In this document: positions 6,313-15,384 of the stretch, piece after piece | Numbering within the stretch: the first letter of the stretch is position 1 | How the letters are laid out: every line of letters begins with the position of its first letter | Source of the DNA: Psychroflexus lacisalsi | Lineage (GTDB): Bacteria; Bacteroidota; Bacteroidia; Flavobacteriales; Flavobacteriaceae | NCBI RefSeq assembly: GCF_020164495.1 | Contig: NZ_JAIQYZ010000005.1 | Coordinates: forward strand, 1 to 64,000 | Length of the DNA stretch: 64,000 bases | Direction: 5' to 3' | Notes under the pieces: generated by a model | Seen by the model: the letters and a program-made list of their open reading frames with translations, nothing else | Told to the model about the DNA's origin: nothing | Databases searched by the model: none | Position numbers and translations under genes: made by a program

Positions 6313-8163
6313 ATGAAAGATAATAAAGTGCTGAATTACGTTGAAGATGTGTTAGAGAACACGCCGTTGGATTGGTTAAAATTAACAACCCACCGTCTAG
6401 ATATTTATGAGGAGAGTTTAGCTAAAACTCAATTTATAGATCGGTTTGAAGAACTCTACAAAGCCAATAATTCTTCTTTATCTGCACTTAGTGAATTGCC
6501 CACCGCTTTTGATTATATAAGGCTGGGACACCCGCTTTCTTCTGTTTTGGAATGGGCTATTGCGCATTTACATCATCTCCAACCCGCACAGGTTATCAGT
6601 TTTTCATCTCAAACTATGCCGGTTTTAGCAGTGTTAAGGAAGAATTTATTTGATCATAAGAAAACTCAAATCGCTTACACTGGAGAACTTCCTGATCATT
6701 TTGATTTTGACGCGCTAAAACGAGTTTACGGATACAATTTCGAATTAAAACAAGTTGAAAGTGCGGATCAAATTCCAGACTTCAACGGGAGTACTATTTT
6801 CATTTCAGAAGAAGATAAAATCGGAGAAGCTGCGTTGAACTCGTCGATTGATTTTTTTCTCACTATGCATGCCGATTTAGGAAGCATAATTGTAGTCAAC
6901 AGTGAGTATAGCGACAGTTATATTTCAGAAATTCTACATGTCCGTCGTAGAGAATCCATTGCGATGACTCCTGCAGATTCATTTTCTGCTTTACAGCGAT
7001 TGATTGGAAAATCCCCATCTGTTCATGTCCACAGAGATGTGGAGAAAAATAAAGCAAGTGTGGTTAAATCTGTTCAAAAAATTACGGCTGCCCAATCGAA
7101 TGTGCTACTTGGCTCCTGTGGGCTATCAGTACAATATGCCATCATGATGGGGCTCATTGATGATGCCATGCAAAAGCATCCTGGAAAAGCGATAAAAATT
7201 ATAGTTCCGCCAAATTGTTACGGGGGAACAAACGATCAGGCCAGGCGTGTGGTTGCTGCGATTGACAATGTGGATATTTTAGATTTACCAGTGGATCGAG
7301 ATAATGATATGGTCCAAAGTACAGATCAGGTTTTGAATGAAGTTGCTAGTGAAGATGCTGTCCCTCTTATTATTGCTGAAATTCCTACCAACCCAAGAGT
7401 CGAAGTTCCAAACTTAGAAAAACTAAGAGACGCTTTAAATAAAATACGCAAAACACCATCTGTCGAGTTAGCTATTGATCCGATTTTTATTTTAGATCAA
7501 ACCTTTTGCCCAAACGTGCAATTCTTAAGTAAAGAGGGGATCTTCTCATCGATCCGAACTATTTCTTACGTAAGTGGATCAAAATTTCCTAGTGGAGGTA
7601 AATGCACTGCAGGGTATTGCGTTGCCAACGAAAAAGCTGAAAACCTAATGCCTTCGATTAAGAAGCATTTTAAAATTTGTGATAATGAAGCTACTGATTT
7701 GCAAGTTGAAATACTTTCAGAGCAATTACCATCCATGAACCAAAGAATCATCGATGCTTACACAAACACTCGTGAATTTGTTGATTTTATAGAAAAGGAA
7801 TTACCCGAAGCTAAAATCAATTTTGTTCCTGAAGACGTTGTTCAGCAAGGATTTACGCCTTCCGTTTTTTCACTGGATCTTCCAACCAAAGGAAATACAG
7901 ATGAAGAAAAGGAAACTTATAAAAGGGCTTTAAATAAGAAGTTAATCAACATGATGATAAGTAGAATACCCGATGAAAGCAAACACTGTGTAAGTTACGG
8001 GCAGCTAAAGGGTTGCTATTGGACCATACCAGCCACATCTACGCAAGGCACCACCAAAGAAAAAGATAAAGATTACATTGCCCGTGTATCTGTATCGCCA
8101 AATCTTAATCTTGAGTTACATAAAAAGGTGTTTTTAGACTTCATCGAAGAAATTGAGTCGTAA
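6313..8163 (+). CDS. PLP-dependent enzyme of the Cys/Met-metabolism fold, long form
   Basis: A 616-residue cytoplasmic protein. The C-terminal two thirds resemble PLP-dependent fold-type I enzymes of the cystathionine gamma-synthase/lyase class: PPNCYGGTNDQ (about residue 298), AEIPTNPRVEVPNL (about 354), DPIF (about 385) and SGSKFPSGGK (about 420), where the first Lys is the likely Schiff-base residue. The N-terminal 230 residues are an extra domain; family members are usually about 400 residues long. The substrate cannot be named. It is the first gene after the cassette array and looks native, with balanced codon use and higher G+C than the array. Confidence 0.75.
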   Translation: MKDNKVLNYVEDVLENTPLDWLKLTTHRLDIYEESLAKTQFIDRFEELYKANNSSLSALSELPTAFDYIRLGHPLSSVLEWAIAHLHHLQPAQVISFSSQTMPVLAVLRKNLFDHKKTQIAYTGELPDHFDFDALKRVYGYNFELKQVESADQIPDFNGSTIFISEEDKIGEAALNSSIDFFLTMHADLGSIIVVNSEYSDSYISEILHVRRRESIAMTPADSFSALQRLIGKSPSVHVHRDVEKNKASVVKSVQKITAAQSNVLLGSCGLSVQYAIMMGLIDDAMQKHPGKAIKIIVPPNCYGGTNDQARRVVAAIDNVDILDLPVDRDNDMVQSTDQVLNEVASEDAVPLIIAEIPTNPRVEVPNLEKLRDALNKIRKTPSVELAIDPIFILDQTFCPNVQFLSKEGIFSSIRTISYVSGSKFPSGGKCTAGYCVANEKAENLMPSIKKHFKICDNEATDLQVEILSEQLPSMNQRIIDAYTNTREFVDFIEKELPEAKINFVPEDVVQQGFTPSVFSLDLPTKGNTDEEKETYKRALNKKLINMMISRIPDESKHCVSYGQLKGCYWTIPATSTQGTTKEKDKDYIARVSVSPNLNLELHKKVFLDFIEEIES

Positions 8164-8213
8164 TTTGATACAAAAACAATTAAATCCATGAGGCTATAAT
8201 CTAAGTTTAATTC

Positions 8214-8984
8214 TTACTTTTCAATCCTTTGTTTGTCTTTGAATTGCAAAGCGAGGTCCTGAATGAAAAATTGAAGTTGAGTGTTATTATTGGTTTCAAT
8301 AGCTTTTTTAATCTCAGCATTATCGACAAGAACATAGATAAATCTGTTGAATTCTTCTTTTGAAATATTTAGTGTAGTTTTTATAAAATCGGATTGATTG
8401 TCAATAATAAAATCAAAGTAATCTTCATCTTGATCAAATTTTACCAGCTTCTTAAGCTTATCGGTTCTCCCCGATATTTTATTGAGAATCGGGTCCAGAG
8501 GTAAGGAACCTCCTAAGATTGCCAAAAGGTGAATGGGTTTGAAATCTCCGGCTGTTTGAAGCCGCCTTTCATTGGGTGTGAGTTCCACCGCTTTATGATC
8601 TACGATACGTAAGCTTACTGCGTTAATATTTGGAAATGCATTTACAGTAACCTCATCCAGAGTATTTACTTTGTCTGAAACTTGAATATTTAAAACTTCT
8701 AAAGCAAGAATTACATCAGTTAATTTTTCGTTGAAACTACTGAAGGCTATATGAGAAAAATTTAAAGTATCGCCAGCAGATCCCTTGATCTTAAATTCGC
8801 CGTTGTCGTTTGATTCTGAAAATTCGCCAGTTGATATATTTGTAATGATAACATCTTGAACCGGTAAGTGTTCATTCTGAATTTTGCCTAATATCTGCAA
8901 TTGCTGTTGGTTTTGTGATATTAATACCACAGGAAACAAGAAAAAAATTAAGCCTAACAGCTTCATATTATTCTGAATATTCAT
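8214..8984 (-). CDS. Secreted protein with a carboxypeptidase-regulatory-like (CarboxypepD_reg) domain
   Basis: A 256-residue protein with an N-terminal signal segment (LLGLIFFLFPVVLISQ; the start may be the inner ATG at 8966). Residues about 30-110 form a beta-sandwich of the CarboxypepD_reg-like type (ILGKIQNEHLPVQDVIITN, then GEFKIKGSAGDTLNFSHIAF). This is the domain that also opens SusC-like receptors, but no barrel follows. The C-terminal half is helical and charged with no recognised domain. It ends 50 bp from the convergent PLP gene. Such proteins are common in the Flavobacteriaceae; their function is unknown. Confidence 0.7.
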   Translation of the reverse strand: MNIQNNMKLLGLIFFLFPVVLISQNQQQLQILGKIQNEHLPVQDVIITNISTGEFSESNDNGEFKIKGSAGDTLNFSHIAFSSFNEKLTDVILALEVLNIQVSDKVNTLDEVTVNAFPNINAVSLRIVDHKAVELTPNERRLQTAGDFKPIHLLAILGGSLPLDPILNKISGRTDKLKKLVKFDQDEDYFDFIIDNQSDFIKTTLNISKEEFNRFIYVLVDNAEIKKAIETNNNTQLQFFIQDLALQFKDKQRIEK

Positions 8985-9096
8985 TGAATTTAGACTTAGT
9001 AGCTTTAAATAAAGTAAGCTTTAACTTTTTTATATCACCAAAGCAATTCATTGAATTAGATTTATTTTATTTGTTGTAATCTTTGAATTTTAATCT

Positions 9097-10284
9097 ATGC
9101 GCCTCAAATTTTTATCCATTACATTAATGTGTATTTCGCTATTAAGTATTCAGTGTAAAAAAGCATCAACTAATAAGGAAACTCCTCAGATAAAGTTTGC
9201 AAGCTTTAATGTGAGCATGGAGTCCGAGAATTATCTGGGAAGAGGTGCTGAAGGAGTTTCCGCTCAAGTCTTGATAGACAGTCTCGCTTCAGGTAAGAGC
9301 AAACACATAATGAGTATTGCAAGCATCATACAAGAAGTAAGGCCTGATGTAATTCTCCTCAACGAGTTTGATTATATTGAAAACCCAGAAGAAGGGGTTG
9401 AGCAATTTATTGAAGCTTATTTGAAAGTGGATCAAGAAAACACCAAAGCCATCGACTATCCTTACTATTACTACTCAACTTCCAATACTGGTGTCGAAAC
9501 TTCTTTCGATCTTAACAGGGATGGAGAATTTGAAGGCAATAGAAACGATGCTTTTGGTTACGGAAGATATCCGGGTCACTATGGCATGGTGTTGCTCTCA
9601 AGATATCCTATTGACACGGCGAATGTCAGAACTTTTCAAAAATTCAAATGGAAAGACATGCCAGATTTTCTTGAAACCAAAAGTAAAAATGGCGAAGATT
9701 TCTATAGTCCGGAAGCCTGGGAAGAATTCAGATTATCATCAAAGTCTCATTGGGATGTGCCTATTCAATTTGAAAATAAAGTCATCCATGTTTTAGCAAG
9801 TCATCCTACCCCTCCTGGCTTTGACGGTGAAGAAGACAGAAATGGTAAACGGAATCATGATGAAATCAGATTTTGGGGAGATTATGTGGATGAACATAAA
9901 GGTTCCTACATGTATGACGATAAAGATAAAAAAGGTGGACTTGGTGATGCCTCTTTTGTGATCATGGGAGATTTAAATGCTTCGCCAGATGAAGGAAGCG
10001 CCATCAATGACGGCATAAAAAGTTTGCTGAATCATCCAAAAGTGAATAACCAATTCACACCCTCAAGCAAAGGCGGAAAACTACATAGTCCGGACAATGC
10101 ATTTGGAAAATTTCATACAGTCCTTTGGAGGTTGAGAGCAGATTATGTCCTGCCTTCTTCGGATCTTAAAGTACTGGATCATGGACTTTTTTGGCCTATT
10201 GAAGGCGAGCCCTTGCACGAACTAATGGCAGACAGAGAAGCTAGCTCAGACCATAGATTAGTTTGGGTTGAAATTGGAATCTAA
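9097..10284 (+). CDS. Lipoprotein of the endonuclease/exonuclease/phosphatase family
   Basis: A 395-residue protein with a lipoprotein signal (SLLSIQC, Cys about residue 20). The EEP fold is supported by FASFNVSMES (about residue 34, Asn), LLNEFDYI (about 89, catalytic Glu), GDLNASPDE (about 291, Asp and Asn) and SSDHRLVWVEI at the C-terminus (Asp-His). These enzymes hydrolyse phosphodiester bonds in nucleic acids, lipids or nucleotides. As a lipoprotein it acts in the periplasm or on the surface, so nutrient scavenging from extracellular DNA or phospholipid is plausible but not shown. It is a single-gene unit, divergent from the 8984 gene. Confidence 0.85.
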   Translation: MRLKFLSITLMCISLLSIQCKKASTNKETPQIKFASFNVSMESENYLGRGAEGVSAQVLIDSLASGKSKHIMSIASIIQEVRPDVILLNEFDYIENPEEGVEQFIEAYLKVDQENTKAIDYPYYYYSTSNTGVETSFDLNRDGEFEGNRNDAFGYGRYPGHYGMVLLSRYPIDTANVRTFQKFKWKDMPDFLETKSKNGEDFYSPEAWEEFRLSSKSHWDVPIQFENKVIHVLASHPTPPGFDGEEDRNGKRNHDEIRFWGDYVDEHKGSYMYDDKDKKGGLGDASFVIMGDLNASPDEGSAINDGIKSLLNHPKVNNQFTPSSKGGKLHSPDNAFGKFHTVLWRLRADYVLPSSDLKVLDHGLFWPIEGEPLHELMADREASSDHRLVWVEIGI

Positions 10285-10694
10285 CTTTAGGTTCTTTATG
10301 AGTAACTTAAACTTACAACATTTTGCTTATAATATTATCAGGATATTAAGAAGTCAAAATAACCATTGGCTAATTATTACGATACTTAACAGACAAAAAT
10401 TAGAACTATAATGTTTTGTCTAATGAAAATTTTTAAACACACTCAAAAAATTCTAAAGCATTGAATCTGCACCAAAGCTTTTGAATTTATATTTTCTGCA
10501 GAAAATATTTATAAAGTTTTGATAACAAAATATTTATAAATTAAATAAAATAATTTACTTATTTAACTTAATCAGAATCTAGGAGAATTTTTTCATATTT
10601 AAAAGTCCATAATCGTTACAACAAAACTACAAAAATTAAATATTTCATAATTTATTTCTATATTTAGCTATTATTAACAAATAAATTTTGTGTT
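10285..10694. other. Intergenic region, 410 bp
   Basis: A very A+T-rich gap between two plus-strand genes. I see no reading frame, RNA or clear terminator hairpin. It presumably holds the promoter of the T9SS cargo gene; a TAtaTTTA box near 10660 is the best candidate but is not convincing. Confidence 0.5.
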
Positions 10695-12431
10695 ATGAAA
10701 TTAAAACTACTTTTTATCAGCTTTTTGTTATTTTCAGTAACTGCAAATAGCCAATTGCTGCAAAAGAATATTGAATTTGCTCAAGCACATTTGATTAATG
10801 CCAATTTAGCTCAGGTTAACGATGGAACCAATGATGTTGTTATTGCAAGTAATTTACTAAGCACTGCTTCTCCAGAACCAATGCTAAAGCGCTTGCAGGA
10901 TGATGGAACTATTGTGTGGGCAAAAACCTACGACGACCAGACTCTGGCAAATGCCAGAATATTTGACATCACCAATTATTTTGATCTTATTTTTATGACT
11001 GGCTCTGTTGATGTGAACGGAGTAAAAAAAGTATTTGTTGCCAGAATAGAAGCTACAACTGGTGATCTTTTGGATGACAGATATTACGATATTATTAATA
11101 CCAATTTTAATTCTACAGGTTTAAAAGTTATTGTTTCCGAGTCTGATGCCACAGGAGATGGAAACCCTAATCCAGGTCTTTTGATAACCGGTTTTTTAGG
11201 GAATTGTGCAAATGCTGACCCAAGTTGTAACTTTAACGAAGGCTTTGCTCTAAGAACAGATCTAAATTTAAATCATTTTTGGGTTACAGAAGTCGAATCT
11301 TCTGTTTCAGGATCACTTGACTATGATTTTGTAAACGGAGTAGTTGAAACCAGCGATGGGTTTGTACTTACGGGAAGCGCTACTGGACAAGGTAACACAA
11401 GTATACAGGCTGGAGCTTTAGCTCACAAAATAGATTTTGAAGGAAATCAAGTCTGGGACAGTAGTTACATTTTCGGAAATTCTAGAGACGTCAGTGTCGA
11501 TGCATATTACGATTCAACTAATGATGAAATTTTTATGCTTAACAACTATTCAAATCAACACGGTTTTGGAGTTACAGTATTAGATAATGCAAATGGCACT
11601 ATAAATGCTTCGAAATCGTGGTATGTTAACGAAGTCAATTTTACACTAGATTTCTATGGATTTTCACTTAGGGAATCTTTAGCCTCTGCAAACAATTTGA
11701 TAATCTACGGATATCGAAGAGAATATTTCGATGGTGCAAACACAAATCAAACTAATATTATAATACACGAATTTGAAAAATCAACTGGTAATCAAGTAGG
11801 CACAAGTTATCAGTATTTACTGCCTTACCAAGAGCCAACAGGGGATGACTACGGCTTTTGGGATTCTCAACTACCTTTGATCTATTATCCAGATATGGCT
11901 TTATATGATACTAGTGTTACAACCCCCATTCATTATGCTGTAGGATACCGTAATGGAGACTCTGCTACTGGTGGATTTTCAAATATCGAGTTTATGAATG
12001 TGGATGCTCAAAAGATGAATGCTTGTGATCATATGAGCTTAAATTTCACAGCAAATGCATTGGGAACTGTCAATACAATAACAAATGTTTCATCTGCTTT
12101 AGTTTCTGTTGTTGAAAGTGCAATGGCTATAAACGGAACAGCAATTACTTTGACAGAAGATTCTTGTAGCAACCCATTATCAATTCAAAGTCAGAAACAA
12201 TTCAATATAAAACTCTATCCGAATCCAGCTTCAGACTACGTTTTCTTAAATGAAGATATTGATATCAAGAAAATTCGCATTATGGACATTACAGGTAAAA
12301 AGGTATTTGAAACTAATTCTTATTTAAAAGATGGAGGAATTTTTATAGGTGACTTAAGTAAAGGTATTTATTTCATAAATATTGAAACACGTGATAATGT
12401 TTCAGGCAATTTGAAGCTGATCAAAAATTAA
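10695..12431 (+). CDS. Secreted protein with T9SS type A sorting domain
   Basis: A 578-residue protein with a signal peptide (cleavage after about residue 19, TANSQ). The C-terminal 75 residues are a type A (Por) sorting domain: LYPNPASDYVFL, then IMDITGKKVFE and ending SGNLKLIKN. In Bacteroidota this tail sends proteins through the type IX secretion system to the surface. The body (about residues 20-500) is beta-rich, with blocks resembling delta-60/SBBP-type repeats of surface proteins (ILKRLQDDGTIVWAKTY-like), but no enzyme motif is seen. SprA, the T9SS translocon, is encoded at the other end of the window. Confidence 0.85.
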   Translation: MKLKLLFISFLLFSVTANSQLLQKNIEFAQAHLINANLAQVNDGTNDVVIASNLLSTASPEPMLKRLQDDGTIVWAKTYDDQTLANARIFDITNYFDLIFMTGSVDVNGVKKVFVARIEATTGDLLDDRYYDIINTNFNSTGLKVIVSESDATGDGNPNPGLLITGFLGNCANADPSCNFNEGFALRTDLNLNHFWVTEVESSVSGSLDYDFVNGVVETSDGFVLTGSATGQGNTSIQAGALAHKIDFEGNQVWDSSYIFGNSRDVSVDAYYDSTNDEIFMLNNYSNQHGFGVTVLDNANGTINASKSWYVNEVNFTLDFYGFSLRESLASANNLIIYGYRREYFDGANTNQTNIIIHEFEKSTGNQVGTSYQYLLPYQEPTGDDYGFWDSQLPLIYYPDMALYDTSVTTPIHYAVGYRNGDSATGGFSNIEFMNVDAQKMNACDHMSLNFTANALGTVNTITNVSSALVSVVESAMAINGTAITLTEDSCSNPLSIQSQKQFNIKLYPNPASDYVFLNEDIDIKKIRIMDITGKKVFETNSYLKDGGIFIGDLSKGIYFINIETRDNVSGNLKLIKN

Positions 12432-12547
12432 TTTAGCTTATTTATTATCGTTTATTTTAAAAGCTGGTTTTAAATTTTAACTAGAAAAGAAAAGCATTTT
12501 GGAATTATAAAATTGATGAATGATTTTCAATATTTCTGCTAGCAAAA

Positions 12548-12580
12548 AAAGACACCTCAAAAATTAGGAGGTGTCTTAAA
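12548..12580 (-). terminator. Rho-independent terminator for the M57 protease gene
   Basis: AAGACACCTC and GAGGTGTCTT form a 10-bp stem with a 9-nt loop. On the minus strand a T-run follows. It lies 23 bp beyond the stop of the minus-strand gene. Confidence 0.85.
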
Positions 12581-12602
12581 GCTAATAAAAATAAACTCTA
12601 TT

Positions 12603-13502
12603 TTAGTAGAGGAAGTTTAAAGCTGTAATGTCATTGGAATTAAATTCTCCGTCTTCATTATTGCTGAAACAAGCCAGCATGATGGAAGTTGAGTCGTAAC
12701 CACTTGGAGTTCCAGGAATATAATTGGCGCCAACACCAGCAGTTCCTTCATTGGTGTTCTGACCACAGCTTTGTCTACTGAAATAATCTGTATGTCTAAA
12801 ACCAACGGAATGTCCTATTTCATGAGTGATCACATGCTCAATCACATTGGTATTGTAATTACTCAAACCGTAAATTTGAACAAATTTGAAAGGACGGCCG
12901 CCACTAGGAAACCCTGCTGAACCTCCTGCACCATTGGGGTTGTTTATGGTGTTGTTATACACGACCATGTCTTTATTGCCAAAGTTGGTACCGAACGTCA
13001 AATTAAAATTTATGTTCAGATTCAATCGGTTATAATTCGCCACTGCCCAGCTCAAAGCTGTTCTTTCCGAAGAAGTTAAAGCCTGACTACCACCTGTATA
13101 GCCAATGACATTAATCGTTCTTGGACTTACCAGGGCGTTGGTGCTGTATTGCTTTTGGTGGATATTTTCATAACCGTCAAAATCCAGTTGATCTAGATCT
13201 TCAGGAAACATAACAATATCTCCTTCCACGCGAATCACCTCTCTTTTCTCCCCGCCAGGTAGCACCATTTCTTCAAGCTGTGCACCCAAAGGACTCAAAT
13301 GGTTCTTGGAAATTAAATCCAATGTTTTCTGATCAAGATTGGTGGGCGTTTCAGAAGTATTAACTCCTAAAACGATACGGTCTGAAGTATCTATTTCGTT
13401 AGTATCAGCAACTTCGTCTGTCACAGTGTTCTCATTTTCACATGATGTAATAAATAATAATCCCAAAAATGCCGGAACTATAAAGTGTTTAGTAATTGTC
13501 AT
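12603..13502 (-). CDS. M57-type zinc metalloprotease lipoprotein
   Basis: A 299-residue protein with a lipoprotein signal (LLFITSC, Cys about residue 21). The catalytic site is THEIGHSVGFRHTD (about residues 228-241), the extended HExxHxxGxxH motif of metzincin-like peptidases. A likely Met-turn follows at SIMLAC (about 275). Together with the N-terminal lipobox this matches the M57 (protease B / HEIGH) peptidases of Bacteroidota. The segment up to about residue 110 is probably a propeptide. It acts outside the inner membrane. A terminator lies just downstream, so it is a single-gene unit. Confidence 0.85.
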   Translation of the reverse strand: MTITKHFIVPAFLGLLFITSCENENTVTDEVADTNEIDTSDRIVLGVNTSETPTNLDQKTLDLISKNHLSPLGAQLEEMVLPGGEKREVIRVEGDIVMFPEDLDQLDFDGYENIHQKQYSTNALVSPRTINVIGYTGGSQALTSSERTALSWAVANYNRLNLNINFNLTFGTNFGNKDMVVYNNTINNPNGAGGSAGFPSGGRPFKFVQIYGLSNYNTNVIEHVITHEIGHSVGFRHTDYFSRQSCGQNTNEGTAGVGANYIPGTPSGYDSTSIMLACFSNNEDGEFNSNDITALNFLY

Positions 13503-13686
13503 AAAATTTAGATTTAAGGTTAGTAATACTTGCGCAAGTATTCATTAATTTTGCTCTAATTTCATTTTAAATGATCAATTAAGACAATTAATTTTGATAA
13601 TTTTAGTTTTATTTAACATTTATTTAAGTTTATTCAAGGTGTTTGTATTATTAAATCTCATGGAGATAAAACTTACTTAGACAAGT

Positions 13687-14105
13687 ATGAAAAAATCAGT
13701 AAAAATCTTGTCAGTAACCCTGTTTTTAGTTGTAGCCACAGAAGCTTCATCACAAATCACAGCCTCTTTCTAAGCCAATAGTAACTCGTCAAAATTTGCG
13801 GTAGGCTAAAATATCAATGAACACTTTTGGGCAGACCTTTGAGTGTATTCCGATACCAGTTTGGATAACATTACACCAGAAATAGTTATCAATCACAACA
13901 TCGAAAAAAAGCTAATGACGATGTTTACTTTGGCGCAGGCGCTATTCTGAATAACATTAATGCGGTTGTCGTTCCTGTAGGTATTGGCATCAAACCCTTC
14001 GAAAGTCTCAGGAATCTATCCTTTAATATTGAATTTAACCCAATCTATGAATTTGACCTTGATGATGTGTTTATAAGAGGATTTATAGGCATACGTTATA
14101 TCTGA
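13687..14105 (+). pseudogene. Decayed small outer-membrane beta-barrel protein
   Basis: It begins with an intact signal peptide (MKKSVKILSVTLFLVVATEA). The frame is then broken by TAA at codon 29, a second TAA, a TGA and a frameshift near 13913. After the shift the sequence reads ANDDVYFGAGAILN and later FNIEFNPIYEFDLDD, ending GIRYI-stop, which is typical of a small barrel. About 140 residues originally. Several stops sit where Gln, Lys or Trp codons would be expected, pointing to gradual decay. Confidence 0.75.
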
Positions 14106-14172
14106 AACTAGGATCTGATAACTCAATTTTAATATATTTACAGTTCAAAAACTAACTAAAAAACTATTAACT

Positions 14173-14574
14173 ATGAAAAAAACACTTTTAGTACTGCTGA
14201 TCTGTCTTGGAAACTACAGCATCAGTTTAGCACAGGATAGTGCATTTATGGAAGATGCCTTGAAACTTACAAGATTGTCTAATGATGCAGTTGAAGCTTC
14301 TTTCGGTCAATTATACGCCATGATTCCAGCAGAAAAACTGGAAGACTTTAAAGAAGAATTAAAACCTGTTCTGGATAATTATTATACCAAAATGGCAAAA
14401 GTATCTATGGAGTTTTACAGCCATGAGGACGTAAAACAGCTCTTGGACTTTTACGAATCAGACCTTGGTCAAAAAATGTTGGATGCACAGGCTAAACTGA
14501 CAGTGAGGAGTATGGAAATGGCTCAACCGCTTAGTATGGAGCTGATGCCAATCGTTCAAAAATATACTAACTAA
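14173..14574 (+). CDS. DUF2059-like secreted protein
   Basis: A 133-residue protein with a signal peptide (cleaved after about residue 21, SLAQD). The mature part is helical and matches DUF2059: YTKMAKVSMEFYSHEDVKQL followed by LDFYESDLGQKMLDAQAKL, with the typical FYxSxxGQKM core. It is a periplasmic protein of unknown biochemical role. It sits between two barrel pseudogenes and has its own terminator, so it survives as a single-gene unit in a decaying neighbourhood. Confidence 0.85.
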   Translation: MKKTLLVLLICLGNYSISLAQDSAFMEDALKLTRLSNDAVEASFGQLYAMIPAEKLEDFKEELKPVLDNYYTKMAKVSMEFYSHEDVKQLLDFYESDLGQKMLDAQAKLTVRSMEMAQPLSMELMPIVQKYTN

Positions 14575-14596
14575 TTTTTTCAGCAGTAAATTTTAA

Positions 14597-14628
14597 AACA
14601 CCAGAGCAAAATCTGGTGTTTTTTTTTG
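14597..14628 (+). terminator. Rho-independent terminator
   Basis: CACCAGA, a short A-rich loop and TCTGGTG form the hairpin, followed by a run of nine or more T. It lies 23 bp after the DUF2059 stop. Confidence 0.9.
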
Positions 14629-14676
14629 AAATATATTCCCCCTGAATCTTGACTTAAGCTTATAAAGCTATGTGTT

Positions 14677-15248
14677 ATGAAAAAAACTTATTAAGTCCTC
14701 CTTCCCTATTTTATCTATTTCAACTTCAGTTTACAGCCAATTCAAAGAAAACAATAGAAAGCTTACTTTTTTCGGGCTTCCTTTGATAGGGTCTTCAAAT
14801 GCATTTGGATCTGGTATCGATGGATTTGCAAAACGCCTTCCGTCGGCTATTTCATTTCAGAACGCACTTCCATCGATATCAATTTTAGTTTTGCAACACC
14901 CAATGATTTAACTCTGAATGATGTCAATTCTTATGCTTTTATTCCAACGATTAGAAATAATTTTTTCAATAAAAAAAACTTAGACTATTTGGAGAAATCG
15001 GTTACAGACTTGAAACTATAAAATACAATGCAGATAATAGCCTATAGTGATCTGCAAGTCATAGAAATTTGAGTGGAAGTATTTCAATCCTCAATATTGG
15101 CATTGGTTTCAACTACTTCTTCAATGAGGCAATCGGGTTGGAAGTTCTGCTTCCTTATCTCTGTACTACCAATATCACTTAAGAATCTATAAACGTACTT
15201 TATTCAGGAATTGGACCAACATTAGGAGTGATTTTCGTGATCAATTAG
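14677..15248 (+). pseudogene. Decayed outer-membrane beta-barrel protein
   Basis: An ATG at 14677 is followed by a stop at codon 6. Readable barrel-like blocks are then spread over several frames: FKENNRKLTFFGLPLIG, YFISERTSIDINFSFATP, LFGEIGYRLETIKYNADN, SISILNIGIGFNYFF and LYSGIGPTLGVIF. At least three frameshifts and four in-frame stops separate them. It is the second degraded barrel gene within 1.6 kb. The two do not look like copies of each other over the parts I can read. Confidence 0.7.
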
Positions 15249-15384
15249 CTGTAAGACATATGTATACGAGGTTACTCCTCTTCTGAATTTGCCTTAAGAC
15301 AGTTTAGAGTGAAGATGACTTTTTTGGACGCTATTTAAAGCCTTAAAAATATTAACTTTAGATTCTAATTTTAAATTTAAACGC

